Shown here: piece by piece, positions 7,846 through 16,409 of the stretch
How the letters are laid out: every line of letters starts with the position of its first letter
Numbering within the stretch: the stretch's first letter is position 1
NCBI GenBank assembly: GCA_022402445.1
Contig: JAKRSF010000013.1
Coordinates: forward strand, 124,001 to 188,000
Origin: Cyanobacteriota bacterium
GTDB taxonomy: Bacteria; Cyanobacteriota; Cyanobacteriia; CACIAM-69d
Direction: 5' to 3'
DNA: 64,000 bases
Position numbers and translations under genes: made by a program
The notes under the pieces: generated by a model
Told to the model about the DNA's origin: nothing
Database searches by the model: none
What the model saw: only the letters and a program-made list of their open reading frames with translations

Positions 7846-9029
7846 AAATCGAAACCGCCGATCGCCTGCGGGTCTTGCCCCCCTATGTCTTCGCCCGCCT
7901 CGACGAACTCAAGGCCAGGGCGCGGGAACAGGGGCTTGATCTGATCGACCTGGGCATGGGCAACCCCGACGGCCCCGCCCCGGAACCGGTCATCGAAGCG
8001 GCCAAGGCTGCGTTCCATAATCCCCTCAACCACGGCTATCCCCCCTTCGAGGGCACCGGCTCCTTCCGCCGCGCCATCACCGACTGGTACAACCGCCGCT
8101 ACGGCGTCAGCCTCGATCCCGATCGCGAGGCCCTGCCCCTGCTCGGTTCCAAGGAAGGGTTAACGCATCTGGCCCTGGCCTACATCAATCCGGGCGACAC
8201 GATCCTCGTGCCCAGCCCCGCCTATCCGCCCCATTTCCGGGGACCGCTGATCGCCGGGGCCGACCTGTACCCAATTCTGCTGACGGCGGAGCAGGATTGG
8301 CTCATTGACTTCACAAAAATCCCCGACGCGATCGCCCAAAAGGCCAAAATCCTCTATTTCAACTACCCCAGCAACCCCACCGCCGCCACGGCCCCGAGGG
8401 AATTTTTTGAGGAGGCCGTCGCCTTCGCCCAAAAGTACGACATCATGCTCGTCCATGATTTGTGCTACGCGGAGTTGGCCTTTGATGGCTATCAGCCCAC
8501 GAGCCTATTAGAAATTCCGGGCGGAAAAGAGATCGGCGTCGAGTTCCATACCCTGTCCAAAACCTACAACATGGCCGGTTGGCGGGTGGGTTTTGTCGTT
8601 GGGAATTCCCAGATTGTGCAGGGCTTGCGGACCCTAAAAACCAATTTGGATTATGGCCTCTTTGCGGTGCTGCAAACGGCGGCGGAAACGGCCCTGTCCT
8701 TGCCGGATTCCTATCTGCAAGAGGTGCAAACTCGCTATCGCACCCGCCGGGATTTCTTGATTGACGGATTTTCTAAATTGGGGTGGTCCGTGCCGAAAAC
8801 CCGCGCGACCATGTATTTGTGGGTGCCCTGTCCGCCGGGATTAACGTCTACGGATTTTGCCCTGTCGGTGCTCGAAAAAACCGGCGTGGTGATGACACCC
8901 GGAAATGCCTTTGGGGCCGGGGGCGAAGGGTATGTGCGGGTGAGTTTGATTGCCGATACGCCCCGCTTGGGAGAGGCGATCGCGCGGCTGGAGCAGGCGG
9001 GCATTCACTACCACATGGGGGGCGGCTGA
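7842..9029 (+). CDS. Class I/II PLP aminotransferase, AlaC-like
   Basis: A 395-residue fold-type I aminotransferase. The opening LPPYVFARLDELKARAREQG and LIDLGMGNPDG, then GSKEGLTHLALAYINPGDT, YPSNPTA and VHDLCYAELAFDG, follow the E. coli glutamate-pyruvate aminotransferase AlaC nearly motif for motif. The PLP lysine lies in HTLSKTYNMAGWRVGF. Cyanobacterial members are often annotated as aspartate or LL-diaminopimelate aminotransferase, but the classical cyanobacterial DapL has a different N-terminus. Alanine/pyruvate specificity is therefore the best guess and is inference. It is translationally coupled (ATGA) to the upstream dehydrogenase and followed after 13 bases by the cyclase-family gene, so the three probably form an operon. 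Confidence 0.87.
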   Translation: MKIETADRLRVLPPYVFARLDELKARAREQGLDLIDLGMGNPDGPAPEPVIEAAKAAFHNPLNHGYPPFEGTGSFRRAITDWYNRRYGVSLDPDREALPLLGSKEGLTHLALAYINPGDTILVPSPAYPPHFRGPLIAGADLYPILLTAEQDWLIDFTKIPDAIAQKAKILYFNYPSNPTAATAPREFFEEAVAFAQKYDIMLVHDLCYAELAFDGYQPTSLLEIPGGKEIGVEFHTLSKTYNMAGWRVGFVVGNSQIVQGLRTLKTNLDYGLFAVLQTAAETALSLPDSYLQEVQTRYRTRRDFLIDGFSKLGWSVPKTRATMYLWVPCPPGLTSTDFALSVLEKTGVVMTPGNAFGAGGEGYVRVSLIADTPRLGEAIARLEQAGIHYHMGGG

Positions 9030-9042
9030 GGCGATCGCGGCC

Positions 9043-9756
9043 ATGGTGCCATTGCGGACGATTTCCTACCGCAAAGTTGTGAGCTTGACCCAGGCGATCG
9101 CGCCGGAGATGCCCTGCTGGCCTGGGGATCCGCCCCTGGAGCTGGAAACGGTGGCGGAACTTGGGCGCGAGGGCTATGGCCTGCGGCGGTTCGCCCTGGG
9201 GGAACACAGCGGCACCCATGTGAATGCCCCCAACAGTTTTTTGGCGGACGGGGCGGCCATTGATGCACCGGCGGCGGACCATTGGGTGGTGCCCGCGATC
9301 GTAGTGGATGGCCGCGATCGCGCGGCGGCGGACCCAGACTGGCAGGTGACTGTGGCGGATCTGGAGGCTTGGGAAGCCCAGCATGGCACGATTCCCCCGG
9401 ATCATCTGGTGATCCTCTGGACCGGCTGGCAGGATCGCTGGGGCGATGGGGCCGCGTTCCTCAATGGGGATGGGGACGGCGTTCTACATTTTCCTGGTTT
9501 TAGTGAAGACGCAGTGGCGTGGCTCCTGGGCGATCGCGCGATCGCGGGCCTAGGCACCGACACCCACGGCATTGATCCGGGCACCAGCACCACCTACGGG
9601 GCCAACCGCCAAATCCTCGCCGCCGGGGGTCGCGTGTTGGAGTGCCTCACCCGCCTCGATCAACTGCCCTCCGTGGGCGCAACCCTGGTGATTGGTGTGT
9701 TGCCCCTGGTGGGGGGGACCGGATCGCCCGCGTCGGTCCTTGCGTTTGTTCCCTAA
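9043..9756 (+). CDS. Cyclase-family (kynurenine formamidase-like) metal-dependent hydrolase
   Basis: About 237 residues from the ATG at 9043; the frame is open further upstream but that part overlaps the aminotransferase in another frame. The motif GEHSGTHVNAPNSFLADGAAID is the HxGTHxDxP-type metal-binding signature of the Cyclase family, with Asn in place of the usual Asp in HVNAP. DHLVILWTGWQDRWGD and GLGTDTHGIDPGTS are the other family motifs, carrying the substrate-site His and Asp. Members include KynB-type arylformamidases and isatin hydrolases, and they use zinc or manganese. Position 13 bases behind the aminotransferase suggests co-transcription. The substrate is not predictable. Confidence 0.85.
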   Translation: MVPLRTISYRKVVSLTQAIAPEMPCWPGDPPLELETVAELGREGYGLRRFALGEHSGTHVNAPNSFLADGAAIDAPAADHWVVPAIVVDGRDRAAADPDWQVTVADLEAWEAQHGTIPPDHLVILWTGWQDRWGDGAAFLNGDGDGVLHFPGFSEDAVAWLLGDRAIAGLGTDTHGIDPGTSTTYGANRQILAAGGRVLECLTRLDQLPSVGATLVIGVLPLVGGTGSPASVLAFVP

Positions 9757-9776
9757 CCGAGTCCCTAATTTGCGTC

Positions 9777-10640
9777 CTAGGCGGGGCCATCGGGCCAGGG
9801 AATTGCGGCCTGACCGTGGCTAAGATCCGACGATCGCAACTGCACCGGCTGCCCCTTGAGGCCAATGAACGTGGAGCGATCGTTAATTTTGGCCCGCCGC
9901 ATTTCCTCAAATTTCGCCACAAAGGGGCTGTGGCACTCATAAACCGAGCTAAAGCCCGCCGCACCCATCAGATTGTAGAGGGCGGGCCGCGTCAGCCAAA
10001 AACTGTTGAGATTATCCAGCGACGCCCAGAGGATTTTCAGGCGCTCCTCCGGCGGCGTGTCCGGATCATGCTCCCGGTAGTTGCGGCCCCACAGGTCCAA
10101 ATCCCCGTGGCGATGGCATACCTCCGCCGTGAAGCTCACATGAGTGTCAACCACCGCGAGGCGATCGCACACCTCCCCGATCGCGTCCATAAAATGAAAC
10201 ACCTCCGGCGCATCCAGATGATAAAAAATCCCCAGACACAGGACCACATCAAAACCGCCATGGCGCGATCGCGACAGGTTCCGCACATCCTCACACAGGA
10301 ACTCCACGCGATCGCCCAGGCCATAGGCATCCCGCACAAAGCGCGCCTTCGCTAAATTCGCCTCGCGCCCCTCAATGCCCACCACCTCCGCCCCATGGAG
10401 CGCCAACTCCAGGCCATACATCCCCTCCAAACAGGCCAAATCCAGCACCCGCTTCCCCGCCAGATCGCCCCCGCACCAGTCCAGGACAATTTGCGTCATG
10501 CGCCGCAGCTTCGGCTCCGACGGCGTAGGATGCGCCGCCACCGTATACAGCCCCTCCCCCAGGCGCATATTGTGGTTCGTCCATGCGCCAAACTGGGCCA
10601 CGAGATCCTGTTTGGCGCGTTCGAGGGCTTGCGTATCCAT
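9777..10640 (-). CDS. Class I SAM-dependent methyltransferase, CmoB/Mettl-like
   Basis: A 287-residue methyltransferase with a Rossmann SAM site: motif I is VLDLACLEGMYGLELALHGA, motif II is VVGIEGREANLAKA, and the later motif DVVLCLGIFYHLDAPEVFHFMDAI. The GIFYHL segment resembles the tRNA (mo5U34) and related small-molecule methyltransferase group. Residues 1-60 (WTNHNMRLGEGLYTV) probably form a substrate-binding cap. The gene converges on the cyclase gene with only 20 bases between and is divergent from the ABC ATPase. The substrate is unknown. A clear ATG opens the frame. Confidence 0.82.
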   Translation of the reverse strand: MDTQALERAKQDLVAQFGAWTNHNMRLGEGLYTVAAHPTPSEPKLRRMTQIVLDWCGGDLAGKRVLDLACLEGMYGLELALHGAEVVGIEGREANLAKARFVRDAYGLGDRVEFLCEDVRNLSRSRHGGFDVVLCLGIFYHLDAPEVFHFMDAIGEVCDRLAVVDTHVSFTAEVCHRHGDLDLWGRNYREHDPDTPPEERLKILWASLDNLNSFWLTRPALYNLMGAAGFSSVYECHSPFVAKFEEMRRAKINDRSTFIGLKGQPVQLRSSDLSHGQAAIPWPDGPA

Positions 10641-10886
10641 AGCTGCGGGGGCGGGGCCGTTGAAGGGGACAGTTGAAGTGGGCAGTCGCGATCGTCAGTC
10701 AAATCACCCCGAATCTTATCAGACCGCTTCGATCGCCTTGCCGTGGCAGCGTTTGGGGCGACGATCGCGCGATCGCCCCGAGCCCCGCCCGAGGTTTTGC
10801 AAAAGATTCTCATCAGTATCACAATAGGAGTCGATTTCCGGTCCCACCGCCATCCCCCCGTCACCGTTTAGGAGAGGCCCCCGTCC

Positions 10887-12029
10887 GTGCTCGAAACTGA
10901 AACTAGCGCCGCCATTTTGGACCTCGATCGCGTCGTGCGGCGGTTTGATGCCCGGTCCACCCCGGCGGTCAATGGGGTGAGTTTGACCCTGGCGGAGGGG
11001 GAATTGCTGGCGCTGTTGGGGCCGTCGGGCTGCGGCAAAACCACGCTCCTGCGGACGATCGCGGGCCTAGAAATGCCGGATGCGGGGCGGGTGATCCTGG
11101 CGGGGCAGGTGGTGGCGGAGGCGGGGGGGCCGTCGGTGCCGCCGGAGCGCCGCAAGCTGGGCATGGTGTTTCAGGATTACGCCCTGTTCCCCCACCTGAC
11201 GGTGCAGCAGAATGTGGCCTTTGGTTTGACGAAATTGCGGAAACAGGCCCCCGCGATCGCCCGGGAGCGGGTGATTGAAGCATTGGAACTGGTGGGGTTG
11301 ACGGGCCTCGAAAAGCGCTATCCCCACGAACTGTCCGGCGGCCAGCAGCAGCGGGTGGCCCTGGCCCGTGCCCTCGCCCCCAAGCCAACTTTGGTGCTGC
11401 TCGATGAACCCTTGAGTAATCTCGATGCCCAGGTGCGCCGCCGATTGCGCCAGGAAATCCGCCAAATCCTCAAGGCGGCGGGGGCGTCGGGCGTTTTGGT
11501 CACCCACGATCGCGAGGAGGCCATGGCGATCGCCGATCGCGTGGCGGTGATGCGCGAGGGCCGCCTTGAACAGTTGGATTCCCCGGAGGTGCTCTACTGG
11601 CAACCGGCGTCGCGGTTCGTGGCGTCCTTCGTGGCCCAGGTGAATTTTCTGCCCGCGTGGCGGCGGGGGGACGGGTGGATGACGGAGGTGGGGCCATACC
11701 TGGGGGAGGTGGTCCAGCCGATACAACCGGCGGCGGATGGCCAGGAGTCGGGGGAATTTTGCCTGCGGCAGGACGACTGTGACCTGGTGCCGGATGGGGC
11801 GGGGGGCGCGATCATCCTCGATCGGCAGTTTTTGGGGCGGGAATATGGCTACACGGTGCGCCTCGAAAGCGGGCGGCTGCTCCAGGTGACCACGGGCATT
11901 GAAACGGCGATCGCCCCCCAAACCCCGGTGCGGCTCCAGATCGTGGCCCCACGGCTCCAGTGGTTCCCGGCGGTCCATCCCGAGGGGGGCGCGATCGCGG
12001 CGACTCCCCTAGAAATGGCGGCGTCCTAG
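10887..12029 (+). CDS. ABC transporter ATP-binding protein, FbpC/PotA type
   Basis: A 380-residue ATPase. Walker A is GPSGCGKTT, Q-loop VFQDYALFPHLTV, signature LSGGQQQRVALARAL, Walker B LVLLDEP, and the switch His is in VTHDREEAMAIADR. The C-terminal 130 residues form the TOBE regulatory domain of the iron(III)/spermidine/sulfate CUT1-like subclass. The start is GTG, chosen because AGGAGAGG lies 9 bases upstream (10870-10877) and the N-terminus fits. No permease or binding protein gene is adjacent, so the ATPase must serve a transporter encoded elsewhere. Ferric iron (FutC-like) is a reasonable guess from the short spacing of the domains, but specificity is not shown by the ATPase. Confidence 0.88.
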   Translation: MLETETSAAILDLDRVVRRFDARSTPAVNGVSLTLAEGELLALLGPSGCGKTTLLRTIAGLEMPDAGRVILAGQVVAEAGGPSVPPERRKLGMVFQDYALFPHLTVQQNVAFGLTKLRKQAPAIARERVIEALELVGLTGLEKRYPHELSGGQQQRVALARALAPKPTLVLLDEPLSNLDAQVRRRLRQEIRQILKAAGASGVLVTHDREEAMAIADRVAVMREGRLEQLDSPEVLYWQPASRFVASFVAQVNFLPAWRRGDGWMTEVGPYLGEVVQPIQPAADGQESGEFCLRQDDCDLVPDGAGGAIILDRQFLGREYGYTVRLESGRLLQVTTGIETAIAPQTPVRLQIVAPRLQWFPAVHPEGGAIAATPLEMAAS

Positions 12030-12098
12030 GGCGTGTTCTCTCCCTTGGAATGGCGATCGTGGGGGCTGGGCGGCGGCTGGGCGAGAGATTCGGGTGGG

Positions 12099-12127
12099 GG
12101 CTGGGCGGGAAAACCCCGCCCCTACGG
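12099..12127. repeat. GTAGGGG repeat, half copy overlapping the GRP gene stop codon
   Basis: The stretch reads as a GGGCGGG/CCCGCCC hairpin with an AAAAC loop, ending CCCCTAC. On the minus strand it is GTAGGGGCGGGG..., and its TAG is the stop codon of the sugar transporter gene at 12122-12124. It matches the left half of the composites at 41963-42147 and 62777-62943. Confidence 0.8.
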
Positions 12128-13003
12128 GGTGGACGGGAGGGTGGGTGGGGGACCATTGAGGGCGATTCCCAGCAAAATGATGCCCGCCAACATCAGCGCT
12201 GACCCGCCCGCCAACTGTTTCAGGACGCGCGGATTTCTCATTTCCTTGAAATAAAAGGCCGCCCAGGCATTATTCACCACGATCGCGAGTTGGGTGGCGG
12301 GCATCCCCACGGCCATACCCAGGTAGACCACGGTGAAGCAACTGGACAGGTTCGCCACATTCCAGGCGACCCCAGCGGCGCTCCCCGGCCCCAGCAAGGA
12401 CCAGTCCATCCGCTTGCGGCCCAGGGCGATCGCTACCAGCGCCGCCCCAAAAATGCCCACGGACATGCCCAGCAAAAATTCCGTTGGCCCCAGCCCCGAC
12501 AGGCGAAAGGGCACCGCCTGGGAACCGAACAGCAGCCCCGTCATCGCCGCCAGGAGCCAATCCTGGGGTTTGAGGTCAGTGCGCGGGCTGGCGGTACTGG
12601 CCCCGATCGCGGCGACCCCAGCGGCCATCGTCAGCGTCCCCGCGATCGCCCAGCCGATCGTCACCGGTTCCCGAAAGGCAATCACCCCCCAGGCCGCTGA
12701 CGCCAAAATACTCACGCTCGCCCAGCAGGCCAGCCCCCGCGCCAGCCCCAGCCCCTGCACCGCGCGGATGGAACTGGCGGACCCGGCGGCCCAGATCACC
12801 CCCGACAGCAGCCCCCACCCTTCGATGCGCCACTGGCCCGTCGCGATCGACACCAGCAGCCCAAACCCCAGAATGCCGATCGCCATCGCCATCTGAAAAC
12901 TATTCGGATCCACCGCAGGCCGCTGCCGCACCGGCACCAGATAGGAGCCCCACAGCACCGCCGCCAGCAGGGCGCTCAACCATCCAATCGCGATCGTTGA
13001 CAT
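12122..13003 (-). CDS. GRP-family (glucose/ribose porter-like) membrane transporter
   Basis: A 293-residue protein with ten predicted membrane segments in the drug/metabolite transporter fold. It begins IGWLSALLAAVLWGSYLVPVR, the first helix typical of GRP sugar porters and EamA-like proteins, and ends ALMLAGIILLGIALNG. The conserved glycine/proline pattern WGSYLVPVR and FGSQAVPFRLSG near the start of each five-helix half shows the internal duplication. The family includes Bacillus and Staphylococcus glucose uptake proteins. The substrate here is not established. Its TAG stop is part of a dispersed GTAGGGG palindromic repeat. Confidence 0.84.
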   Translation of the reverse strand: MSTIAIGWLSALLAAVLWGSYLVPVRQRPAVDPNSFQMAMAIGILGFGLLVSIATGQWRIEGWGLLSGVIWAAGSASSIRAVQGLGLARGLACWASVSILASAAWGVIAFREPVTIGWAIAGTLTMAAGVAAIGASTASPRTDLKPQDWLLAAMTGLLFGSQAVPFRLSGLGPTEFLLGMSVGIFGAALVAIALGRKRMDWSLLGPGSAAGVAWNVANLSSCFTVVYLGMAVGMPATQLAIVVNNAWAAFYFKEMRNPRVLKQLAGGSALMLAGIILLGIALNGPPPTLPSTP

Positions 13004-13323
13004 AAATTGGGTCTTCGCCGAAAAGTCACAAATATCAAAACTCCTATCCCAACGGTACTGGAGGAGCGTCTGTCAAAGGCGCTCTACTGGCTAGGGACGC
13101 CCCCAAGGGTCTGAAGAAAATCTGAAAAACCCCTGAAGGGCCAGCCCCCGATCGCCCCTAGGAAATGGTGTCAATCCCCTAGGTATGGCGGGGATCCCGG
13201 CGCGCTCCGGGCGGATCTCAAGCCGCACCCCATCCCGACACGAGATGATCCAATCTTTGGCCCCGTTTAAACTGGAATTAGCTACGGAAGTGCCGTGAAC
13301 TGAAACGGGGAGCCGCGATCGCA
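13004..13323. other. Divergent intergenic region
   Basis: Separates the GRP transporter (minus) from the Uma2 gene (plus). No conserved frame is seen. Short repeated CCCTAGG and GGGGAT words are present but no clear operator or RNA. Confidence 0.45.
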
Positions 13324-13950
13324 ATGGTTGCCAATTTTGAGCGTCATTTCATGGATCCAGATGCGTACCTTGCTTGGGAAGCCACCCAACCGATACGCCA
13401 TGAATATCTCGATGGTGAAGTCTATGCCATGACGGGCGGTACGCTGCCCCACAATGACTTGGCGGTTAATCTAACCGTTGCCCTGCGATCGCTGCTGCGC
13501 GGCACGGGTTGTAAGGTGCGAATGGCCGATGCCAAGGTTCAACTGGACGGCGGCAAGTCGTATGTCTATCCCGATGTGGTGGTGAGTTGCGATGGGCGCG
13601 ATCGCGCGGCAACGGATGCGATTCGTTCACCGGTTTTGATTATTGAAATCCTCTCACCGGGAACGGAAAGCTATGATCGCGGCGACAAATTTAAACGCTA
13701 TCGTCGCCTATCAAGTTTGCGAGAATATATATTAGTTGATTCAACCCAAATTAGTGTTGATCGCTATTATTTAAATGATTCTGGCGACTGGACTTTAACG
13801 TCCTATCCAGCGGTGGATTGGGACAGCACGGAGGACTGGGGCGCGATCGCGGTGGACCTATCGAGCCTGGGGTTTCAGGTAACCTTGGGCCAACTCTATG
13901 AGGATGTGGTGTTGCCGTCCCGTGAGGAATCGCAGCAACCAACGGCCTAG
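13324..13950 (+). CDS. Uma2-family (DUF820) PD-(D/E)XK restriction-endonuclease-like protein
   Basis: A 208-residue protein of the Uma2 family, greatly expanded in cyanobacteria. Family marks are [28 protein letters not shown] at the N-terminus, [13 protein letters not shown] with the first catalytic Asp, [27 protein letters not shown] with the Glu and the following basic stretch, and [10 protein letters not shown]. The predicted PD-(D/E)XK core, D...E-x-L, is intact. The role of these proteins is not known. The codons of the 3' half (ATATATATTAGTTGATTC and similar) are much AT-richer than the genome around it, which suggests recent acquisition. The CHAT-TPR gene follows after 32-41 bases. 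Confidence 0.9.
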   Translation: MVANFERHFMDPDAYLAWEATQPIRHEYLDGEVYAMTGGTLPHNDLAVNLTVALRSLLRGTGCKVRMADAKVQLDGGKSYVYPDVVVSCDGRDRAATDAIRSPVLIIEILSPGTESYDRGDKFKRYRRLSSLREYILVDSTQISVDRYYLNDSGDWTLTSYPAVDWDSTEDWGAIAVDLSSLGFQVTLGQLYEDVVLPSREESQQPTA

Positions 13951-13991
13951 GCGCGATCGCGTGGATTCATTGAAACAGGGCGGTGGATCAA

Positions 13992-16379
13992 ATGGGTAAA
14001 CGATGGCAAGGAGCGATCGCCTTTGGGGCGGCGGCAACGATTGCGGCATGGGCTGGGGTGGGAGGCGCGATCGGGGCTAATGAAGTCCAGATTGTCCAAG
14101 TCAGGCAGCACCAGGAAGCCCAGCACTTCTTCCAACAGGGCATTCAGCAATTTGACGCGGGTCAGTTCCGTGAGGCACTGCAATCTTGGGGGCAATCTTT
14201 AGCTCTCTACCGTGTGATCGGCGATCGCCAGGGGGAAGCGAATGCCTTGGGTAACCTAGGGTTAGCCTATCGCTACCTTGGACAATATGAACAGGCCGTT
14301 GATTTCATTCACCAAGCCTTAGAGATTAAACAGGAGATTGGCGATCGTCGAGGATTAGGTAGATCGTTGGGAAATTTGGGATTGGTCTATCGTTCCCTAG
14401 GGCAATACGAGCTTGCTATTGATGTTTATCAACGATCTCTAGTCATCTCAAAAGAGCTCCATGACCATTCGTCTATTATCAATACCCTCGGCAATTTAGG
14501 GACTGCCTATCGCTATCTTGGACAGTATGATCAGGCAATTAATTTCCATCAGCAAGCATTAGCTCTTGCACAGGAAGTTCGCTTCCGCCAGGGAGAGGCC
14601 AATGCCTTAGGTAGCTTGGGATCCGCCTATTATTTTTTAGGACAATATGATCAGGCCATTAGCTTTCAGGAGCGTTCCCTTAGCATTTCGCAGGAAACTG
14701 GCAATCGTTACGCTCAAATGGCATCCTTGGGCAATTTAGGATCCTCGTACCATGCCTTGGGACAATACGAGCGCGCCATCGATTTTCATCATCAAGCCCT
14801 CGCCCTTTCGCAAGCCATGGGCGATCAGCAAGGCATTGCCGACTCCTTCAATAATCTAGGTAATGGTTATGATGCCCTTGGTCAACATGAGAACGCGATC
14901 GCTGCTTACCAACAATCCTTAGCGCTGAAGCGAGTCATGGGTGATCGTCAGGGAGTTGCTCACTCCCTCTATAATTTAGGATCGGCCTATTCAGTCATCA
15001 ATCGCTTTGATGATGCGGAAATGGCCCTACGTCAAAGCCTCGAAGCGTTCGATTCTATCCGCTATGACCTTGGTGATAACGACGCCAACAAAGTCTCATT
15101 TTTTGAGCAGCAAATGGGCGCTTATCAGAAATTACAAATAGTCCTCACTGCCACCGATCGCGCCGAAGCTGCCCTAGAGGTCGCCGATCGCGCCCGCGCC
15201 CGATCCCTCGCCGAATTTCTTGCCGAAGATCAACCCAAGGCCCCCACCAGCCTCGACCTTGACGGCATCCGCCAAGTGATCCGCGAGCAAAATGCCACCG
15301 CGATCATCTACTCCGACTTGGGGGGTATCCTCTACACCTGGGTTGTGCGGCCCGACGGCCACATCACCCTTCGTCACGAACAATCGGCTGACGAAACGGT
15401 GTACGACACCATGCTGCATGCGCGGAGTTCCGCCACCAATCCCAATGCAGACGGACGCGGGGCCGTCGCCAGTGACCTGGGCCAATGGTCCGCCAACCTG
15501 CGCTCCACCATTGCCCGCGACAGGGCCGTTGTTTCCCTGAGCCGCGATGATCTCAGCAACACCGGCGAAACGGGCCTTGGGGATGCCTACCAGCGCCTGA
15601 TCGCCCCCATCGCCGACCTGCTGCCCACGGACCCCGGTGCTCGACTGATCATCGTGCCCGATCGCGAACTGGGCCTGATTCCCTGGGCCGCCCTGCGGGA
15701 TCCCGCCAGCGATCGCCGCCTCATCGATCGCTACACCCTCACCCTCGCCCCGTCCCTGCAAACCCTACGGGAAACCCACCGCCGCCGCCAGAACCTACCC
15801 CCCGGTGGCCCACCCCTCATCGTCGGTAACCCCGCCCCCATGCCCAACGGCCTCGATCCCCTACCCCACGCGGAACGGGAAGCGATCGCGATCGCCCAGC
15901 GCCACCACATCACCCCCCTGGTCGGAGCCGCCGCCACCGAAACCGCCGTCAAACAAACCTGGCAAACCGCCCGCTGGCTACACTTCGCCACCCACGGCGA
16001 TCCGGGCTGGATTGCCCTGCGCCGCGATCGCACCAACGACGGCCTCCTCACCAGCGAAGAAATTTTCAACAGCCACCTGCAAGCGGAACTCGTCGTCATG
16101 AGCGCCTGCGACACCGGCCGGGGCAACGTGACCGGCGAAGGCATCCTCAGCCTCGCCCGCGCCTTCCTCAGGGCCGGAACCCCCAGCGTCATCGCCACCC
16201 TTTGGCAAGTGCCCGACGACGCCACCGCCTTTTTGATGGACATCTTCTACCGGGAACTGGCCGCCGGAGCCAGCAAAGCCGCCGCCCTCCGCACCGCCCA
16301 ACTGGAAACCCGCGCCCAACCCCAGTACGCCCACCCCCGCAACTGGGCCGCCTTCATCCTGATCGGCGAAGCGAATTAG
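13992..16379 (+). CDS. TPR-CHAT protein (caspase-like peptidase domain), exported
   Basis: About 795 residues from the ATG at 13992; an in-frame GTG at 13983 is possible. Residues 1-32 look like a signal peptide. Residues about 37-360 are eight kinesin-light-chain-like TPRs of 40 residues (LGNLGLAYRYLGQYEQAVDFHQQAL-type units). Residues about 400-795 are the CHAT domain, a caspase-fold cysteine peptidase related to separase and to HetF-associated proteases. The His of LHFATHG (about residue 668) and the Cys of MSACDTGRG (about 705) form the catalytic dyad, and both are present. In type III-E CRISPR and gasdermin systems CHAT proteases cut a partner, but no such partner lies next door. The TPR part is AT-rich compared with the CHAT part. 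A DUF928 gene, a frequent neighbour of CHAT-TPR in cyanobacteria, is 1.6 kb away. Confidence 0.92.
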   Translation: MGKRWQGAIAFGAAATIAAWAGVGGAIGANEVQIVQVRQHQEAQHFFQQGIQQFDAGQFREALQSWGQSLALYRVIGDRQGEANALGNLGLAYRYLGQYEQAVDFIHQALEIKQEIGDRRGLGRSLGNLGLVYRSLGQYELAIDVYQRSLVISKELHDHSSIINTLGNLGTAYRYLGQYDQAINFHQQALALAQEVRFRQGEANALGSLGSAYYFLGQYDQAISFQERSLSISQETGNRYAQMASLGNLGSSYHALGQYERAIDFHHQALALSQAMGDQQGIADSFNNLGNGYDALGQHENAIAAYQQSLALKRVMGDRQGVAHSLYNLGSAYSVINRFDDAEMALRQSLEAFDSIRYDLGDNDANKVSFFEQQMGAYQKLQIVLTATDRAEAALEVADRARARSLAEFLAEDQPKAPTSLDLDGIRQVIREQNATAIIYSDLGGILYTWVVRPDGHITLRHEQSADETVYDTMLHARSSATNPNADGRGAVASDLGQWSANLRSTIARDRAVVSLSRDDLSNTGETGLGDAYQRLIAPIADLLPTDPGARLIIVPDRELGLIPWAALRDPASDRRLIDRYTLTLAPSLQTLRETHRRRQNLPPGGPPLIVGNPAPMPNGLDPLPHAEREAIAIAQRHHITPLVGAAATETAVKQTWQTARWLHFATHGDPGWIALRRDRTNDGLLTSEEIFNSHLQAELVVMSACDTGRGNVTGEGILSLARAFLRAGTPSVIATLWQVPDDATAFLMDIFYRELAAGASKAAALRTAQLETRAQPQYAHPRNWAAFILIGEAN

Positions 16380-16409
16380 CTACGGGAACTGACCTGGGGC
16401 GATATGGGC

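Noticed and set aside
13983-16379. CHAT protein as part of a gasdermin or CRISPR-linked defence system
   Set aside because: No gasdermin-like, Cas or STAND partner lies nearby; TPR-CHAT proteins with signal peptides are common in cyanobacteria.
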